This document shows, piece by piece, positions 44,033-53,787 of a stretch of 64,000 bases of DNA. The stretch covers positions 1 to 64,000 of the forward strand of contig CALWUF010000010.1 in assembly GCA_944384655.1 (NCBI GenBank), given 5' to 3'. Source of the stretch: an uncultured Butyricicoccus sp. (GTDB lineage Bacteria; Bacillota; Clostridia; Oscillospirales; Butyricicoccaceae). The notes under the pieces were generated by a model. That model had not been told where the DNA came from and made no database searches. It saw only the letters and a program-made list of their open reading frames with translations. The number at the start of each line of letters is the position of its first letter. Within the stretch, counting starts at the first letter, position 1. A program made the translations under genes and the position numbers.

Positions 44033-44968
44033 ATGATTGAATACTTCAAGGCAGACGCGGGGGTGGTGGTCGCGTTGGAACGTGCAGAACCTGGCTGCTG
44101 GATCAATCTGGTCAATCCGACGCGGAAGGAAATTGACAGCGTGATCGTATCACAGCACGTGGATGCGGGATTTATCAATGCTGCCCTTGACCCGGAAGAG
44201 ACCTCTCGAGTCGAGTTGGAGGACGATCAGGCGTTGCTCATTGTCGATATCCCCGTTGAAGAGGAGAGCGACAGCATTACGCGTGATGTGCAAATGTATG
44301 CCACGCTTCCAATGGGTGTTGTCGTGACAGACAATGTCGTGATTACCGTCTGTCTGGAAGATACCAGCGTTACACGTGATATTGCATCAGGCAAGGTGCG
44401 CGGTATCTACACCACCATGCGCACGCGGTTTGTGTTCCAATTGCTGCTGCGCGTGGCAGGACGTTTCCTGAATTACCTGCATCGCATCGAGCGCAGTTTC
44501 ACGGATATCGAGCGCCGTTTGTATGACAGCCTGCGCAACGAAGAACTGATGATGTTGCTCGGCTTGCAGAAATCCCTTGTCTATTTTTCGGCATCTCTCA
44601 AAGGCAATGAGGTCACAATGGAAAAGGTATTGCGTGGACGAATCCTCAAACTGTATGAGGATGACCGCGACCTGTTGGAGGATGCATTGATTGAGATCCG
44701 TCAGGCGATCGAGATGGCGGGTATTTATTCCTCCATTCTGGCAGGCACGATGGAAACGTATTCTTCCGTTGTTTCCAACAACATGAATGACATCATGAAA
44801 GCCTTGACTGTCATCACCTTGATTATGACCATCCCCAATATGGTGTTTGGATTTTACGGGATGAATGTGTCACACCTGCCGGGTGCAATCAGCTTTATTC
44901 CAGTGATTATCGCGGTGATTGGCTGTATTGTCGCATGGCTGTTTCTCAAAAAACACAAGTTGTATTGA
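44033..44968 (+). CDS. corA: CorA-family divalent cation channel
   Basis: 311-aa magnesium/cobalt channel. A long cytoplasmic alpha/beta funnel is followed by two C-terminal membrane helices with the selectivity motif YGMN (FYGMNVSHLPG) between them. The pore opens to the cytoplasm as a pentamer. GGGAGGTG lies about 6 bases before the ATG at 44033; a GTG at 44024 would overlap it. It stands between the ftsZ terminator and a small unknown gene 39 bases downstream. Confidence 0.92.
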   Translation: MIEYFKADAGVVVALERAEPGCWINLVNPTRKEIDSVIVSQHVDAGFINAALDPEETSRVELEDDQALLIVDIPVEEESDSITRDVQMYATLPMGVVVTDNVVITVCLEDTSVTRDIASGKVRGIYTTMRTRFVFQLLLRVAGRFLNYLHRIERSFTDIERRLYDSLRNEELMMLLGLQKSLVYFSASLKGNEVTMEKVLRGRILKLYEDDRDLLEDALIEIRQAIEMAGIYSSILAGTMETYSSVVSNNMNDIMKALTVITLIMTIPNMVFGFYGMNVSHLPGAISFIPVIIAVIGCIVAWLFLKKHKLY

Positions 44969-45007
44969 AAATATAATATAATTTGATAACAGGAGAGGAT
45001 ATTTCAT

Positions 45008-45352
45008 ATGACAACAAAAACAATCACTTCGGTGGTATCATTGGCCGGTCTGCTCAAAAGTATTTTTATCTCCGGTCGTTTTAAAAAGGATCTCCCGATG
45101 CAATTGGTTGACCCGAAGGGAAATAAGATCTGTGAAATCCATGAGGAGGATCCGGAGCGCTGGATCCGCACCAATTATAAGGACAGCATTGCCTGTACGC
45201 GCAAGCTGTGCACCCGTTCGCAGTGGGATAAGATGGATATTGTACAACAGGTGCGCTTGTGCGACTGTTGGGAAGCGTTGGCAGTGATGGAGTATCTGGA
45301 TGTGGGATACGATGACGGCAACCGCTTTGAAATTGACGAATATGAATGTTGA
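45008..45352 (+). CDS. Hypothetical protein, 114 aa
   Basis: Small soluble protein with five Cys, three of them in the patterns CTRKLC and RLCDCWE, and an acidic C-terminus. I do not recognise a family. It has a clear ribosome site (AGGAGAGG) and follows corA closely, so it is probably real and co-transcribed. No signal peptide is visible; the N-terminal hydrophobic stretch is short. Confidence 0.65.
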   Translation: MTTKTITSVVSLAGLLKSIFISGRFKKDLPMQLVDPKGNKICEIHEEDPERWIRTNYKDSIACTRKLCTRSQWDKMDIVQQVRLCDCWEALAVMEYLDVGYDDGNRFEIDEYEC

Positions 45353-45418
45353 GTTGAAGATGTGATCGTATGATTGTTCGATGAGATATGAAGATGTGTA
45401 AGGGGAAAGGAGTTACTC

Positions 45419-46798
45419 ATGGCTGAGACAAGACAGGAAAATAAGATGGGCGTCATGCCGGTAAATAAGCTGTTGATTTCAATGGCGCTGCCGATGATTG
45501 TTTCTATGCTTGTACAGGCATTATATAATATTGTAGACAGTATTTTTGTATCGCGTATCTGTGAGGATGCGTTGACTGCGGTTTCTCTGGCGTTTCCGGT
45601 GCAGAACCTGATGATTGCCATTTCGTCAGGCACGGGCGTGGGTGTCAATGCATTGCTTTCCCGCTCACTCGGTGCAAAAAATCAGGAAGGGGCGGATAAT
45701 GCGGCAAAAAATGGCGTTTTTCTGGCAATTTGCAGCTATCTCGTCTTTCTGGTTCTGGGACTGACAGCGTGCGACCTGTTTTTCCGCACGCAGACCGACA
45801 GCGAAACGATTATTGCATATGGCAATACCTATCTGAGCATTTGCATGACCTGTTCGTTTGGTATGTTCATTCAGATGATGTTTGAACGTCTGCTTCAAGC
45901 GACTGGACGCACGATTTACACCATGTTTACACAGGGTACCGGTGCGATTATCAACATCATTCTCGATCCGATCCTGATTTTCGGCATGTTCGGTTTTCCG
46001 GAGATGGGCATGGCAGGCGCAGCTGTTGCAACTGTCATCGGACAGATTGTTGCGGGATTGATGGCAATCTGTTTTAATTTTAAGTTCAACACCGATATCA
46101 GCTTGAAGGTGAAAGACTTCCGGCCAAGTGGACGTATCATTGCACAGATTTATTCGGTCGGTGTCCCGTCTATCCTGATGATGTCCATTTCGTCGATCAT
46201 GGTGTACGGCATGAACCGCATCCTGATCGCATTTACTTCGACGGCAACGGCAGTATTTGGCGTGTATTTCAAACTTCAGTCATTTATTTTCATGCCGATT
46301 TTTGGTATGAATAATGGTATGGTTCCGATTGTTGCATATAATTATGGTGCATGCAAACCAGATCGCATTAAGAAAACCATTGCTCTTGCAATGCTCTATG
46401 CGGAATGCATGATGCTCATCGGTTTGATCCTATTTCAGCTTAAACCAGATTTAATGCTCAGCTTTTTCAATGCATCGCCGGAGATGCTTGTTATTGGCGA
46501 ACCGGCATTGCGCACGATTTCGTGGAGCTTCCTGGTTGCCGGTATTTGCATTATCAGCTCATCTACATTCCAGGCACTGGGCAATGGCATGTACAGTTTG
46601 GCGATTTCATTTGGTCGCCAGTTGATTGTTTTGCTCCCGGCGGCATATCTGCTGTCCCTCACCGGCAGCATTGATGCGGTCTGGTGGGCGTTCCCGATTG
46701 CGGAAATTGCTTCGCTGGCATTGTCAATGATCTTTATGTACAGGATTAACAAGAGAATTTTTATCCCTCTGCGTGAAATGCAGCAGGAATCGGAGTAA
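45419..46798 (+). CDS. MATE-family efflux protein
   Basis: 459-aa cation-coupled multidrug and toxin exporter with 12 hydrophobic segments. Family marks include VNKLLISMALPMIVSMLVQAL at the first helix (here split in two blocks), YNIVDSIFVSR and the second-lobe QSFIFMPIFGMNNGMVPIVAYN-type block. Substrate is unknown. GGGGAAAGGAG lies before the ATG. It has its own strong terminator. Confidence 0.9.
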   Translation: MAETRQENKMGVMPVNKLLISMALPMIVSMLVQALYNIVDSIFVSRICEDALTAVSLAFPVQNLMIAISSGTGVGVNALLSRSLGAKNQEGADNAAKNGVFLAICSYLVFLVLGLTACDLFFRTQTDSETIIAYGNTYLSICMTCSFGMFIQMMFERLLQATGRTIYTMFTQGTGAIINIILDPILIFGMFGFPEMGMAGAAVATVIGQIVAGLMAICFNFKFNTDISLKVKDFRPSGRIIAQIYSVGVPSILMMSISSIMVYGMNRILIAFTSTATAVFGVYFKLQSFIFMPIFGMNNGMVPIVAYNYGACKPDRIKKTIALAMLYAECMMLIGLILFQLKPDLMLSFFNASPEMLVIGEPALRTISWSFLVAGICIISSSTFQALGNGMYSLAISFGRQLIVLLPAAYLLSLTGSIDAVWWAFPIAEIASLALSMIFMYRINKRIFIPLREMQQESE

Positions 46799-46806
46799 AT
46801 ATCGGG

Positions 46807-46840
46807 GCGGAGTTGTACAAAATGTGCGACTCCGCTTTTT
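46807..46840 (+). terminator. MATE gene terminator
   Basis: 12-bp stem with two G-U pairs (46807-46818 with 46824-46835) and five T. Confidence 0.85.
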
Positions 46841-46849
46841 GCATCTGAT

Positions 46850-46878
46850 TTGACGGGGCATATATCATTTGTTATAAT
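46850..46878 (+). promoter_or_regulatory. Promoter of the kinase-LRR gene
   Basis: TTGACG (46850-46855), 17-base spacer, TATAAT (46873-46878): near-consensus. Confidence 0.75.
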
Positions 46879-46911
46879 TTGAGGCAGAGAAAAACGAAAG
46901 GGGACAACGGT

Positions 46912-48921
46912 ATGCTGGGGCTGGAACAACGCTTGCACGGATATGAACCATTGTTTGGAAGCTGGCATGTGCGCGGCGAGATCGGCAGCGGCAATTTCGG
47001 GCGTGTCTACCGTGTGGAAATGCGCGATGTGTTCGGAGTGGTACATGCGGCAGCGCTCAAAGTGGTGGAAATACTGCCGGACCGGACGCTGGCAGGTACG
47101 CCGCAACATGTGCGGGCACTTGCAAAAAAAGCATATGACAGTGAGATCGGCACGATGAATACCCTGCGCAGTGCGGACAATGTCGTACATATGGACGATC
47201 ATGCAGTGAAGGAACTGTACGAAGACGGGCGCCTGGTCGGTTGTGATTTGCTCATCCGCATGGAATTGTTGGAGAGTCTCGGTGAGCTGCTGGGACGGGG
47301 AGAGAAAAAACTGCATGAGGCGGAAGAAATTCGCCGCCTTGGCATGCACCTGAGCCGGGGGTTGATTTGCTGTCACAGGGTCAACATTTTGCATCGCGAC
47401 ATCAATCCAAATAATATTTTCCGCAGCCCATTTGACAGTTACAAGTTGGGTGATTTTGGCATTGCCAAACAGTTGGCGGGTACCGTGCATGCGGGCACGG
47501 CAATTGGCACGAAAAAATATGCCGCGCCGGAAGTGGTCGCTGGGGAAGACTATGATGCACGGGCGGATATTTATTCGCTCGGCATTGTACTGTATCAACT
47601 TTCAAACGGCGGATATTTGCCATTTTTTTATAAAGAAATGTCTCCCGACGATTGGGATGCAGCGGTTGCGCGCAGGTTGAATGGGGAGGAATTCCCGTTG
47701 CCGTCACAGGTGGATGCCGCTTTTAGCCGCGTCATTTTAAAGGCATGCGCCTTTCGTCCCTCTGATCGGTTTACATCGGCGCAGGAGCTGTATGACGCAC
47801 TGGATGAACTGAGATGGCCAGCGTCCACACAGGAGAACAAATCACAGCCTGTATTGGATTTTTGGCAAAAACCCCAGGAAAATCGGTTTGATCTGTTGGG
47901 TATGTTTGGTCTGTCTGTCATACCGTCACCGGAAATGTATTATATGGCGCAGCAACTTGCCGGTTATCCGGCGATGCGTCAAAGATCCCAGTCGAGTGGC
48001 GTGTTGACACCGCGTTTGGCAGCCCATTTGCCTGCATGGCGCATCCGTATGCCATGGTTTCCGTTTAACCATCTGTCTATACGCGGATATTCCTCCATCG
48101 GTGACCGGGCATTTCGCGGACGAAAGGATATTATTTCAGTTTCGTGCAGCAAGAGCATCAAAAGCATTGGTGTAGAGGCGTTTCTGCGGTGCAGCAATCT
48201 GAAAGAAGTGGATTGTGCACAGGGATTGACAAGGGTTGCTGACGGTGCGTTTGCCAATTGCACGTGTCTGACGCGGTGTCATCTGCCGGATAGCGTGCAG
48301 CAACTGGGTGAGCGCGTCTTTGCCGGCTGCATGGTGCTCAGTTCCCTGCGTATACCGGAACGTGTGCAGATCGTGAGTGATCGGCTGTGCGACGGCTGTG
48401 TCGGTCTGCATCAGGTTACACTGCCTTCAGGGCTGCGCATGGTGGGACAGGCTTCATTCCGTGGAAGCGGATTGCGGAAAATTATTTTACCGGACAGTTG
48501 TATCCGTCTGGGAGACGCTGCATTTGCAGATTGTCGCGATCTTGCTTCCGTACAGGTGTCATTGCGTCTGGCAGTGATCCCACAGGAATGTTTTTGCCGC
48601 TGTGTATCACTGCGGCAGTTTGACCTGCCGTTCCGCTTGATAGAAATTCGTGAGCGCGCTTTTTGGGGTTGTACATCGCTGGAACAGATTGTTATACCGG
48701 AAGGTGTGCGCCGGATTGGCAGACAAGCCTTTGCTCAATGCGACAACTTGACGGTTATCCGTGTGCCGGATTCCGTACAGCATATTGAAGAGGAAGCCTT
48801 TGGTACAGGCGGAGGCGGATTGCTGCGCGGACGATCCAGTAAGGTGACCGTCGTCACACGCAGCGGCAATTATACATGGCAGTATTGTAAAGAATGTGGA
48901 ATTCGGGTGCGTGAGCCATGA
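46912..48921 (+). CDS. Ser/Thr protein kinase fused to leucine-rich repeats
   Basis: 669-aa protein. Residues about 22-300 are a complete Hanks-type kinase: glycine loop GEIGSGNFGRVY, AALKVVE with the ATP-binding Lys, catalytic HRDINPNN, DFG and APE. Residues about 380-655 are BspA-like (LRR_5) repeats, seen as recurring blocks such as GDRAFRGRKD, GVEAFLRCSNL and GRQAFAQCDNL. There is no signal peptide or membrane helix, so both halves should be cytoplasmic, unlike PASTA-type PrkC. The ATG at 46912 follows AAAGGGG; a GTG-free upstream extension to 46879 lacks a site. It overlaps alkD by four bases. Confidence 0.88.
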   Translation: MLGLEQRLHGYEPLFGSWHVRGEIGSGNFGRVYRVEMRDVFGVVHAAALKVVEILPDRTLAGTPQHVRALAKKAYDSEIGTMNTLRSADNVVHMDDHAVKELYEDGRLVGCDLLIRMELLESLGELLGRGEKKLHEAEEIRRLGMHLSRGLICCHRVNILHRDINPNNIFRSPFDSYKLGDFGIAKQLAGTVHAGTAIGTKKYAAPEVVAGEDYDARADIYSLGIVLYQLSNGGYLPFFYKEMSPDDWDAAVARRLNGEEFPLPSQVDAAFSRVILKACAFRPSDRFTSAQELYDALDELRWPASTQENKSQPVLDFWQKPQENRFDLLGMFGLSVIPSPEMYYMAQQLAGYPAMRQRSQSSGVLTPRLAAHLPAWRIRMPWFPFNHLSIRGYSSIGDRAFRGRKDIISVSCSKSIKSIGVEAFLRCSNLKEVDCAQGLTRVADGAFANCTCLTRCHLPDSVQQLGERVFAGCMVLSSLRIPERVQIVSDRLCDGCVGLHQVTLPSGLRMVGQASFRGSGLRKIILPDSCIRLGDAAFADCRDLASVQVSLRLAVIPQECFCRCVSLRQFDLPFRLIEIRERAFWGCTSLEQIVIPEGVRRIGRQAFAQCDNLTVIRVPDSVQHIEEEAFGTGGGGLLRGRSSKVTVVTRSGNYTWQYCKECGIRVREP

Positions 48922-49616
48922 GAGACGAAATCCGTGCGAGACTATTTGCCATGTCAGAGGAAAAATACCGGAAATTTTCCTGTGCGCTCATTCCAAATTG
49001 CAGAACGATACTCGGCGTGCGCCTGCCGCATCTGCGCGCTTTGGCAAAGGAACTCGCTGTGGATCCGGACGCATATTTTGCTGAGCCGTGCGGGGATCTG
49101 TTTGAAGAGGTCATGTTGCGCGGCATGGTGATCGGCTGTATGAAATGCCCGACGGAACAGCGCATACAGCACATACGCGATTTTATCCCACTCATTGACA
49201 ATTGGTCGGTGTGCGACAGTTTTTGTGCCGGATTGAAAGAAGCAAAGAAAAAACCCGACATGTATTGGACATGTATTTTGCCGTATTTACACAGTGAGCA
49301 AGCATTTGAGGTGCGGTTTGGTGTGGTGATGCTGCTCGATCATTTTGCCTGGGGTGAATGGCTGCCGCGTGTGCTGGAACAGATGCAGCAAATTGACCAT
49401 CCCGATTATTATGTCAGAATGGCAGTTGGTTGGGCGGTGTCCGTGTGTTATATCCGAAATCCTGCATACACATGGGACTGGATGCAGCGCGGCATGCTGG
49501 ACCCGGAAACGGAGCGCATGACCATACAGAAAATTCTGGATTCACGCCGCGTGACACGCGCGGATCGCGAGCGCATTTATACACTGCGTGAGCAGCGCAA
49601 AAAGCAAAAATCCTGA
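48918..49616 (+). CDS. DNA alkylation repair protein (AlkD-like)
   Basis: 232-aa HEAT-repeat protein of the AlkD/AlkC family, DNA glycosylases that remove alkylated bases. It is all-alpha, with DNA-facing blocks such as IDNWSVCDSFC and VRFGVVMLLDHF. The start overlaps the kinase stop in ATGA, implying translational coupling with the kinase-LRR gene, which is unexpected. Catalytic residues cannot be assigned with certainty. Confidence 0.88.
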   Translation: MRDEIRARLFAMSEEKYRKFSCALIPNCRTILGVRLPHLRALAKELAVDPDAYFAEPCGDLFEEVMLRGMVIGCMKCPTEQRIQHIRDFIPLIDNWSVCDSFCAGLKEAKKKPDMYWTCILPYLHSEQAFEVRFGVVMLLDHFAWGEWLPRVLEQMQQIDHPDYYVRMAVGWAVSVCYIRNPAYTWDWMQRGMLDPETERMTIQKILDSRRVTRADRERIYTLREQRKKQKS

Positions 49617-49642
49617 ATCGTTTTCAGACTCAGGATTTTTTT
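49606..49642. terminator. Bidirectional terminator between alkD and the thioesterase gene
   Basis: 11-bp perfect stem (AAAAATCCTGA, 49606-49616 with 49630-49640) that includes the alkD stop codon, flanked by A and T runs. Confidence 0.85.
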
Positions 49643-50075
49643 ACGCGTTTTTGGGAGAATATATCCTGTTGCAAAACAGCTCATAGATTTCCGGGAGTTT
49701 CTTTTTGAGTGAGACGGGGCGTCCGTTGTGCCCGATAAAACAGTGACCGGTTGTACCTGTCCCGCATAGATGACCGGTTTCTACATCATAAAATGCATAG
49801 TCAACCGTCATGCGCACGGGAGAGACGGCGGTGACGCGAACATCGATCCGGCAGGTCTGCCCAAAACGCATCATTTCTTTATACGCACAGGTGACAGAAA
49901 GCACCGGAATGGAAATGCCATCGCGTTCCATTTGATCATAGCCATAGCCGAATTGTTCCATCATCGCAATACGCGCTTCTTCCATCCAACGGATATAATT
50001 GGAATGATGTACGATGCGCATACCGTCGGTTTCATAATATTGGATGCGGTGTTGATAGGAAAATATTTTGTGCAT
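49641..50075 (-). CDS. Acyl-CoA thioesterase, YbgC/4-HBT family
   Basis: 144-aa hotdog-fold thioesterase. The 4-hydroxybenzoyl-CoA thioesterase signature appears as YYETDGMRIVHHSNYIRWMEE, where the Asp and the His-His-Asn segment form the catalytic site. Substrate acyl chain is unknown. AAGGGA lies before the ATG. It is a lone minus-strand gene, convergent with alkD. Confidence 0.88.
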   Translation of the reverse strand: MHKIFSYQHRIQYYETDGMRIVHHSNYIRWMEEARIAMMEQFGYGYDQMERDGISIPVLSVTCAYKEMMRFGQTCRIDVRVTAVSPVRMTVDYAFYDVETGHLCGTGTTGHCFIGHNGRPVSLKKKLPEIYELFCNRIYSPKNA

Positions 50076-50237
50076 GAAAATCCCTTCTTGTGTTTTAAAC
50101 TTTGTTTAGCATACACTTTTTTTCAAAAAAAGAACAGGGGAAATACAAAAATTTTTTTATTCGACCTGTTTTTTCAGATACATGTGAGAAAATATGTATG
50201 ACTTTTCGAGTAATTTAAGAAAATACTTTGTTTATAA

Positions 50238-50266
50238 TTTACAAATGCGCGGAAACATATTATAAT
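50238..50266 (+). promoter_or_regulatory. Candidate glgB promoter
   Basis: TTTACA (50238-50243), 17-base spacer, TATTAT (50261-50266). The 291-base gap also holds an imperfect AT-rich hairpin near 50123-50175 with no clear client gene. Confidence 0.5.
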
Positions 50267-50366
50267 AATAGCAAACGATGTGAATGAACCTTCCGCATTC
50301 TGGCGACAGTATAAGCTGAGGGTTTCGTTGGAATGCAGGCAATTGATAATAAGGAGAGAATGTCAC

Positions 50367-52325
50367 ATGGAGAAGAAAAAGAGCACAAGAAAACGCTCTG
50401 CGCAGAAAGTGGAACAGTCAACTGCACAGTCCCCATTCATCACGGAATTTGACCAGTATCTGTTCGGGCAGGGCGTTCATTATGAAATTTATAAAAAAAT
50501 GGGCGCACATGTCGCTGAAAAAAACGGTGAACAGGGTGTGTATTTTGCTGTCTGGGCGCCAAATGCAAAGAGTGTTTGCCTGACTGGTGATTTCAATGGA
50601 TGGGATCAAACCGCGACGCCAATGCAACGGCTTGAGCCGCTGGGCATTTATGAAATTTTCATGCCAGGCATGAAGGAGGGAGACCTGTACAAATATGCAG
50701 TCACCGGACAGGAAGGTAAAACGGTTTTAAAATCTGATCCGTATGGCTTCAGTGCAGAATTGCGTCCGAGTACGGCGACCAAGGTTGCCTCCATTGACGG
50801 TTTCAAGTGGACAGATACCCGTTGGATGGAAGCGCGCAAGACGTTTCAGTTTAAAAAAGAGCCTATGGCAATTTATGAAATTCATCCGGGTTCCTGGAAA
50901 AAACATGAACCGAAGGATGAAGATGATCCAGGCTTTTATAACTTCCGTGAATTGGCGCCTGAATTGGTCACATACCTCAAAAAGATGGGCTATACCCATG
51001 TTGAATTGATCGGTGTTGCAGAGCATCCGTTTGACGGTTCTTGGGGCTATCAGGTCACAGGGTACTATGCGCCGACCTCCCGTTATGGCACGCCGAAGGA
51101 TTTTATGTATTTTGTCAACTACTTACATAAAAATAAAATCGGCGTCATTCTCGATTGGGTCCCTGCACATTTTCCGCGCGATGAGCACGGTCTTGCCAAT
51201 TTTGACGGGTATCCGCTGTATGAATATGGTGACCCGAAGAAGGGCGAACATCCGGACTGGGGAACAAAGATTTTTGACTATGGACGCAATGAGATCAAGA
51301 ACTTCCTGATTGCCAATGCACTGTATTGGTTGACAGAATATCATGTCGATGGTCTGCGCATCGATGCTGTTGCATCCATGTTGTATCTTGATTATGGCAA
51401 ACAGGATGGTCAATGGGTTGCCAATCAGTACGGCGAGAACAAGAATCTTGAGGCGATTGAATTTTTCCGCCATCTCAATTCGATCGTACATCAGCGCCGC
51501 CCGGGAGCTGTCATGATTGCAGAGGAATCCACCGCATGGCCGCAGGTTACCGGCTCGCCAGTGGACGGTGGTCTTGGGTTCGATCTCAAGTGGAACATGG
51601 GTTGGATGAATGACTTTTTGGAATATCAGAAATGTGATCCATATTTCCGCAAATATAATCACAACAAGATGACATTCTCCATGACCTATGCATATAGTGA
51701 GAATTATGTCCTTGTTATTTCCCACGATGAAGTGGTTCATCTGAAATGTTCGATGCTTGAGAAGATGCCGGGCAATGATGAACAGAAATTTGCAAATCTC
51801 AAGGCAGCTTATGCGTTCATGCTCGGTCATCCGGGTAAAAAGTTGCTGTTCATGGGTCAGGAATTTGGTCAGCGCCGCGAATGGAGCGAAGCGCGTGAGT
51901 TGGATTGGGGCTGCCTGTTGGATCCCCGCCATCAGGGGCTGTCTGACTTTGTCAGCCAGTTGTTGACGCTGTATCAAAAATATCCCGCGCTGTATGCGAT
52001 GGATGATACATGGGATGGATTCCAGTGGATCAATGCAAACGACGGAGACCGCAGTATCTTTAGTTTTGTCCGCTATTCTCCATCAAAACGCAATAATTTG
52101 TTATTTGTTGTCAATTTTACGCCAGTTGATCGTCCGGATTACCGTGTGGGCGTGCCGAAGAAAAAGCGTTATACGAAAATTCTCAGTACGAATTCACCGG
52201 AAATCGGTGGTGCAGGCGATACCACACCGGAAATTTACAAATCGGAAAAAGGCGAATGCGATGGACAGCCGTTCTCGTTTGCGTATCCGCTCCCGGCATA
52301 TGGCGTAGCAATTTTTAAGTTCTGA
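50367..52325 (+). CDS. glgB: 1,4-alpha-glucan branching enzyme
   Basis: 652-aa GH13 enzyme that makes the alpha-1,6 branches of glycogen. An N-terminal CBM48 domain (about residues 40-140, VCLTGDFNGWD) precedes the catalytic barrel with region I DWVPAHF, region II GLRIDAVAS (nucleophile Asp), region III MIAEEST (acid/base Glu) and region IV ISHDEVV. A basic, low-complexity 20-residue N-terminus is added. AAGGAGAG precedes the ATG at 50367. No glgC, glgA or glgP lies nearby. Confidence 0.95.
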   Translation: MEKKKSTRKRSAQKVEQSTAQSPFITEFDQYLFGQGVHYEIYKKMGAHVAEKNGEQGVYFAVWAPNAKSVCLTGDFNGWDQTATPMQRLEPLGIYEIFMPGMKEGDLYKYAVTGQEGKTVLKSDPYGFSAELRPSTATKVASIDGFKWTDTRWMEARKTFQFKKEPMAIYEIHPGSWKKHEPKDEDDPGFYNFRELAPELVTYLKKMGYTHVELIGVAEHPFDGSWGYQVTGYYAPTSRYGTPKDFMYFVNYLHKNKIGVILDWVPAHFPRDEHGLANFDGYPLYEYGDPKKGEHPDWGTKIFDYGRNEIKNFLIANALYWLTEYHVDGLRIDAVASMLYLDYGKQDGQWVANQYGENKNLEAIEFFRHLNSIVHQRRPGAVMIAEESTAWPQVTGSPVDGGLGFDLKWNMGWMNDFLEYQKCDPYFRKYNHNKMTFSMTYAYSENYVLVISHDEVVHLKCSMLEKMPGNDEQKFANLKAAYAFMLGHPGKKLLFMGQEFGQRREWSEARELDWGCLLDPRHQGLSDFVSQLLTLYQKYPALYAMDDTWDGFQWINANDGDRSIFSFVRYSPSKRNNLLFVVNFTPVDRPDYRVGVPKKKRYTKILSTNSPEIGGAGDTTPEIYKSEKGECDGQPFSFAYPLPAYGVAIFKF

Positions 52326-52347
52326 TCGTTTGTTTTTACAGCAGTAT

Positions 52348-52379
52348 AAACCCGGCTGGCAGATGTCAGCCGGGTTTTT
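52348..52379. terminator. Bidirectional terminator between glgB and mtaB
   Basis: 11-bp perfect stem (AAACCCGGCTG, 52348-52358 with 52367-52377) and T-run; the mtaB stop codon lies within it. Confidence 0.88.
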
Positions 52380-53664
52380 CTGCTGGGACACCGCGTATGG
52401 CGTTGCCGCAGACTTCGGTCAATCGGACTTCCATTTCCTCTCCCTGTTCGCCGCACCCGAGTGGAAGTTCAATGGCAAAGTGCCAGCGGCTGTGCGCAGG
52501 CTGACTGTCTGCGCGCGCATGTTCCAATACGGCGTGAACCGTCTTTCCAACGAAACTGTGCAGAAATGTATCCGTCAGTTCAGACGCCAGCGCGCGCAGT
52601 TCTTCTGCGCGTTGGGTGCGCACTGTCTGTGGAACAGAATCCGGCATGGATGCCGCAGGGGTGCCCGCGCGTTCGGAATATGGGAAAACATGGATGGCGG
52701 AACAGGCACATTTGCGCAAAAAATCTTTTGTTTGTGCAAATTCCTGTTGTGTTTCACCGGGGAAACCGGTAATCACATCGGTGGTAATGGAACAGGATGG
52801 AAATGCTTTGCGCAGGCGTTGGACGCAGGCGAAATATTGTGCCGTCGTATAGCGCCGATGCATGCGTTTCAACGTGGCGTCGCAGCCGGATTGCAGAGAT
52901 AAATGGAAATGCAGGGCGAGATTGGGGAAACGGCACAGGGTGTCACAGAATACCGGTGTAATGATGCGAGGTTCCAGAGAACCAAGCCGGATGCGCACCT
53001 GTGGTACGGCACGGCACAGTGCAGCAGCCAATGCGATCAAATCTGGTTTTCCCGGCAAGTCGCGGCCATAGCTTGCAATTTCGATGCCCGTCACGATGAT
53101 TTCTTTGACACCGTCTTGTGCGAGCCGTTGCGCCTGCGCTACAGCCTGTTCCAGCGGAAGAGAACGGACATGTCCGCGTGCATAGGGGATAATACAATAG
53201 GTACAGTAGTTGTCACAGCCGTCTTGTACCTTGAGCAATGCGCGTGTGTGTCCGGGCAGGATGCCTGCGGGCAGCGGCTCAAAGGTCCGTTGCGTGCGAA
53301 TGTCGGATACGGTGCACAATTTTTTGCGATTGTGCACGGCCTGTTCACATAATGTGAGCACAGCAGCGCGGTCTGCTGTGCCGCAGATGATGTCTACACC
53401 GTCCAGTTGTGAGGCGCGTTCCGGTTCGGTCTGCGCAAAGCAGCCGCACAGGGCGATCACTGCATTGGGATTGTCCCGCTGCAATTTATGCAGTGTACGC
53501 AGGGTTTTGTGTTCACCGGATGATGTGACGGTACAGGTGTTCAAAATGCACACATCGGCGCCGGAGTTTGCCAGCGTATGCCCGCGCGCCTGTGCGAGTT
53601 GTGCCAGGGCTTGCGTTTCAAATTGATTTACTTTGCAGCCGAGCGTGGCAAAGCAGAATTTCAT
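52366..53664 (-). CDS. mtaB: tRNA t6A37 methylthiotransferase
   Basis: 432-aa radical SAM enzyme that converts t6A to ms2t6A at tRNA position 37. An N-terminal UPF0004 domain with three Cys (TLGCKVNQFE, NTCTVT, CGCFAQ) binds the auxiliary cluster. The radical SAM motif is CDNYCTYC (CxxxCxxC), and a C-terminal TRAM-like domain follows. GCKVNQFE and the overall length place it in MtaB rather than MiaB. GGAGG lies before the ATG. Confidence 0.93.
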   Translation of the reverse strand: MKFCFATLGCKVNQFETQALAQLAQARGHTLANSGADVCILNTCTVTSSGEHKTLRTLHKLQRDNPNAVIALCGCFAQTEPERASQLDGVDIICGTADRAAVLTLCEQAVHNRKKLCTVSDIRTQRTFEPLPAGILPGHTRALLKVQDGCDNYCTYCIIPYARGHVRSLPLEQAVAQAQRLAQDGVKEIIVTGIEIASYGRDLPGKPDLIALAAALCRAVPQVRIRLGSLEPRIITPVFCDTLCRFPNLALHFHLSLQSGCDATLKRMHRRYTTAQYFACVQRLRKAFPSCSITTDVITGFPGETQQEFAQTKDFLRKCACSAIHVFPYSERAGTPAASMPDSVPQTVRTQRAEELRALASELTDTFLHSFVGKTVHAVLEHARADSQPAHSRWHFAIELPLGCGEQGEEMEVRLTEVCGNAIRGVPAEKPG

Positions 53665-53787
53665 GATAATCCTCCGAGTGTATCAAGCTTGTAAATTCCT
53701 TGTGAATTTTTGATTCAGCATATGGATCATTTCAAATAGAAATATTATAATAGATTTTATATAAAGATACAATGGGGGAAATTTTAT

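Noticed and set aside
50123..50175. AT-rich hairpin before glgB, as a terminator or riboswitch
   Set aside because: The stem is imperfect, no transcript on either strand needs to stop there, and no known aptamer is recognisable.
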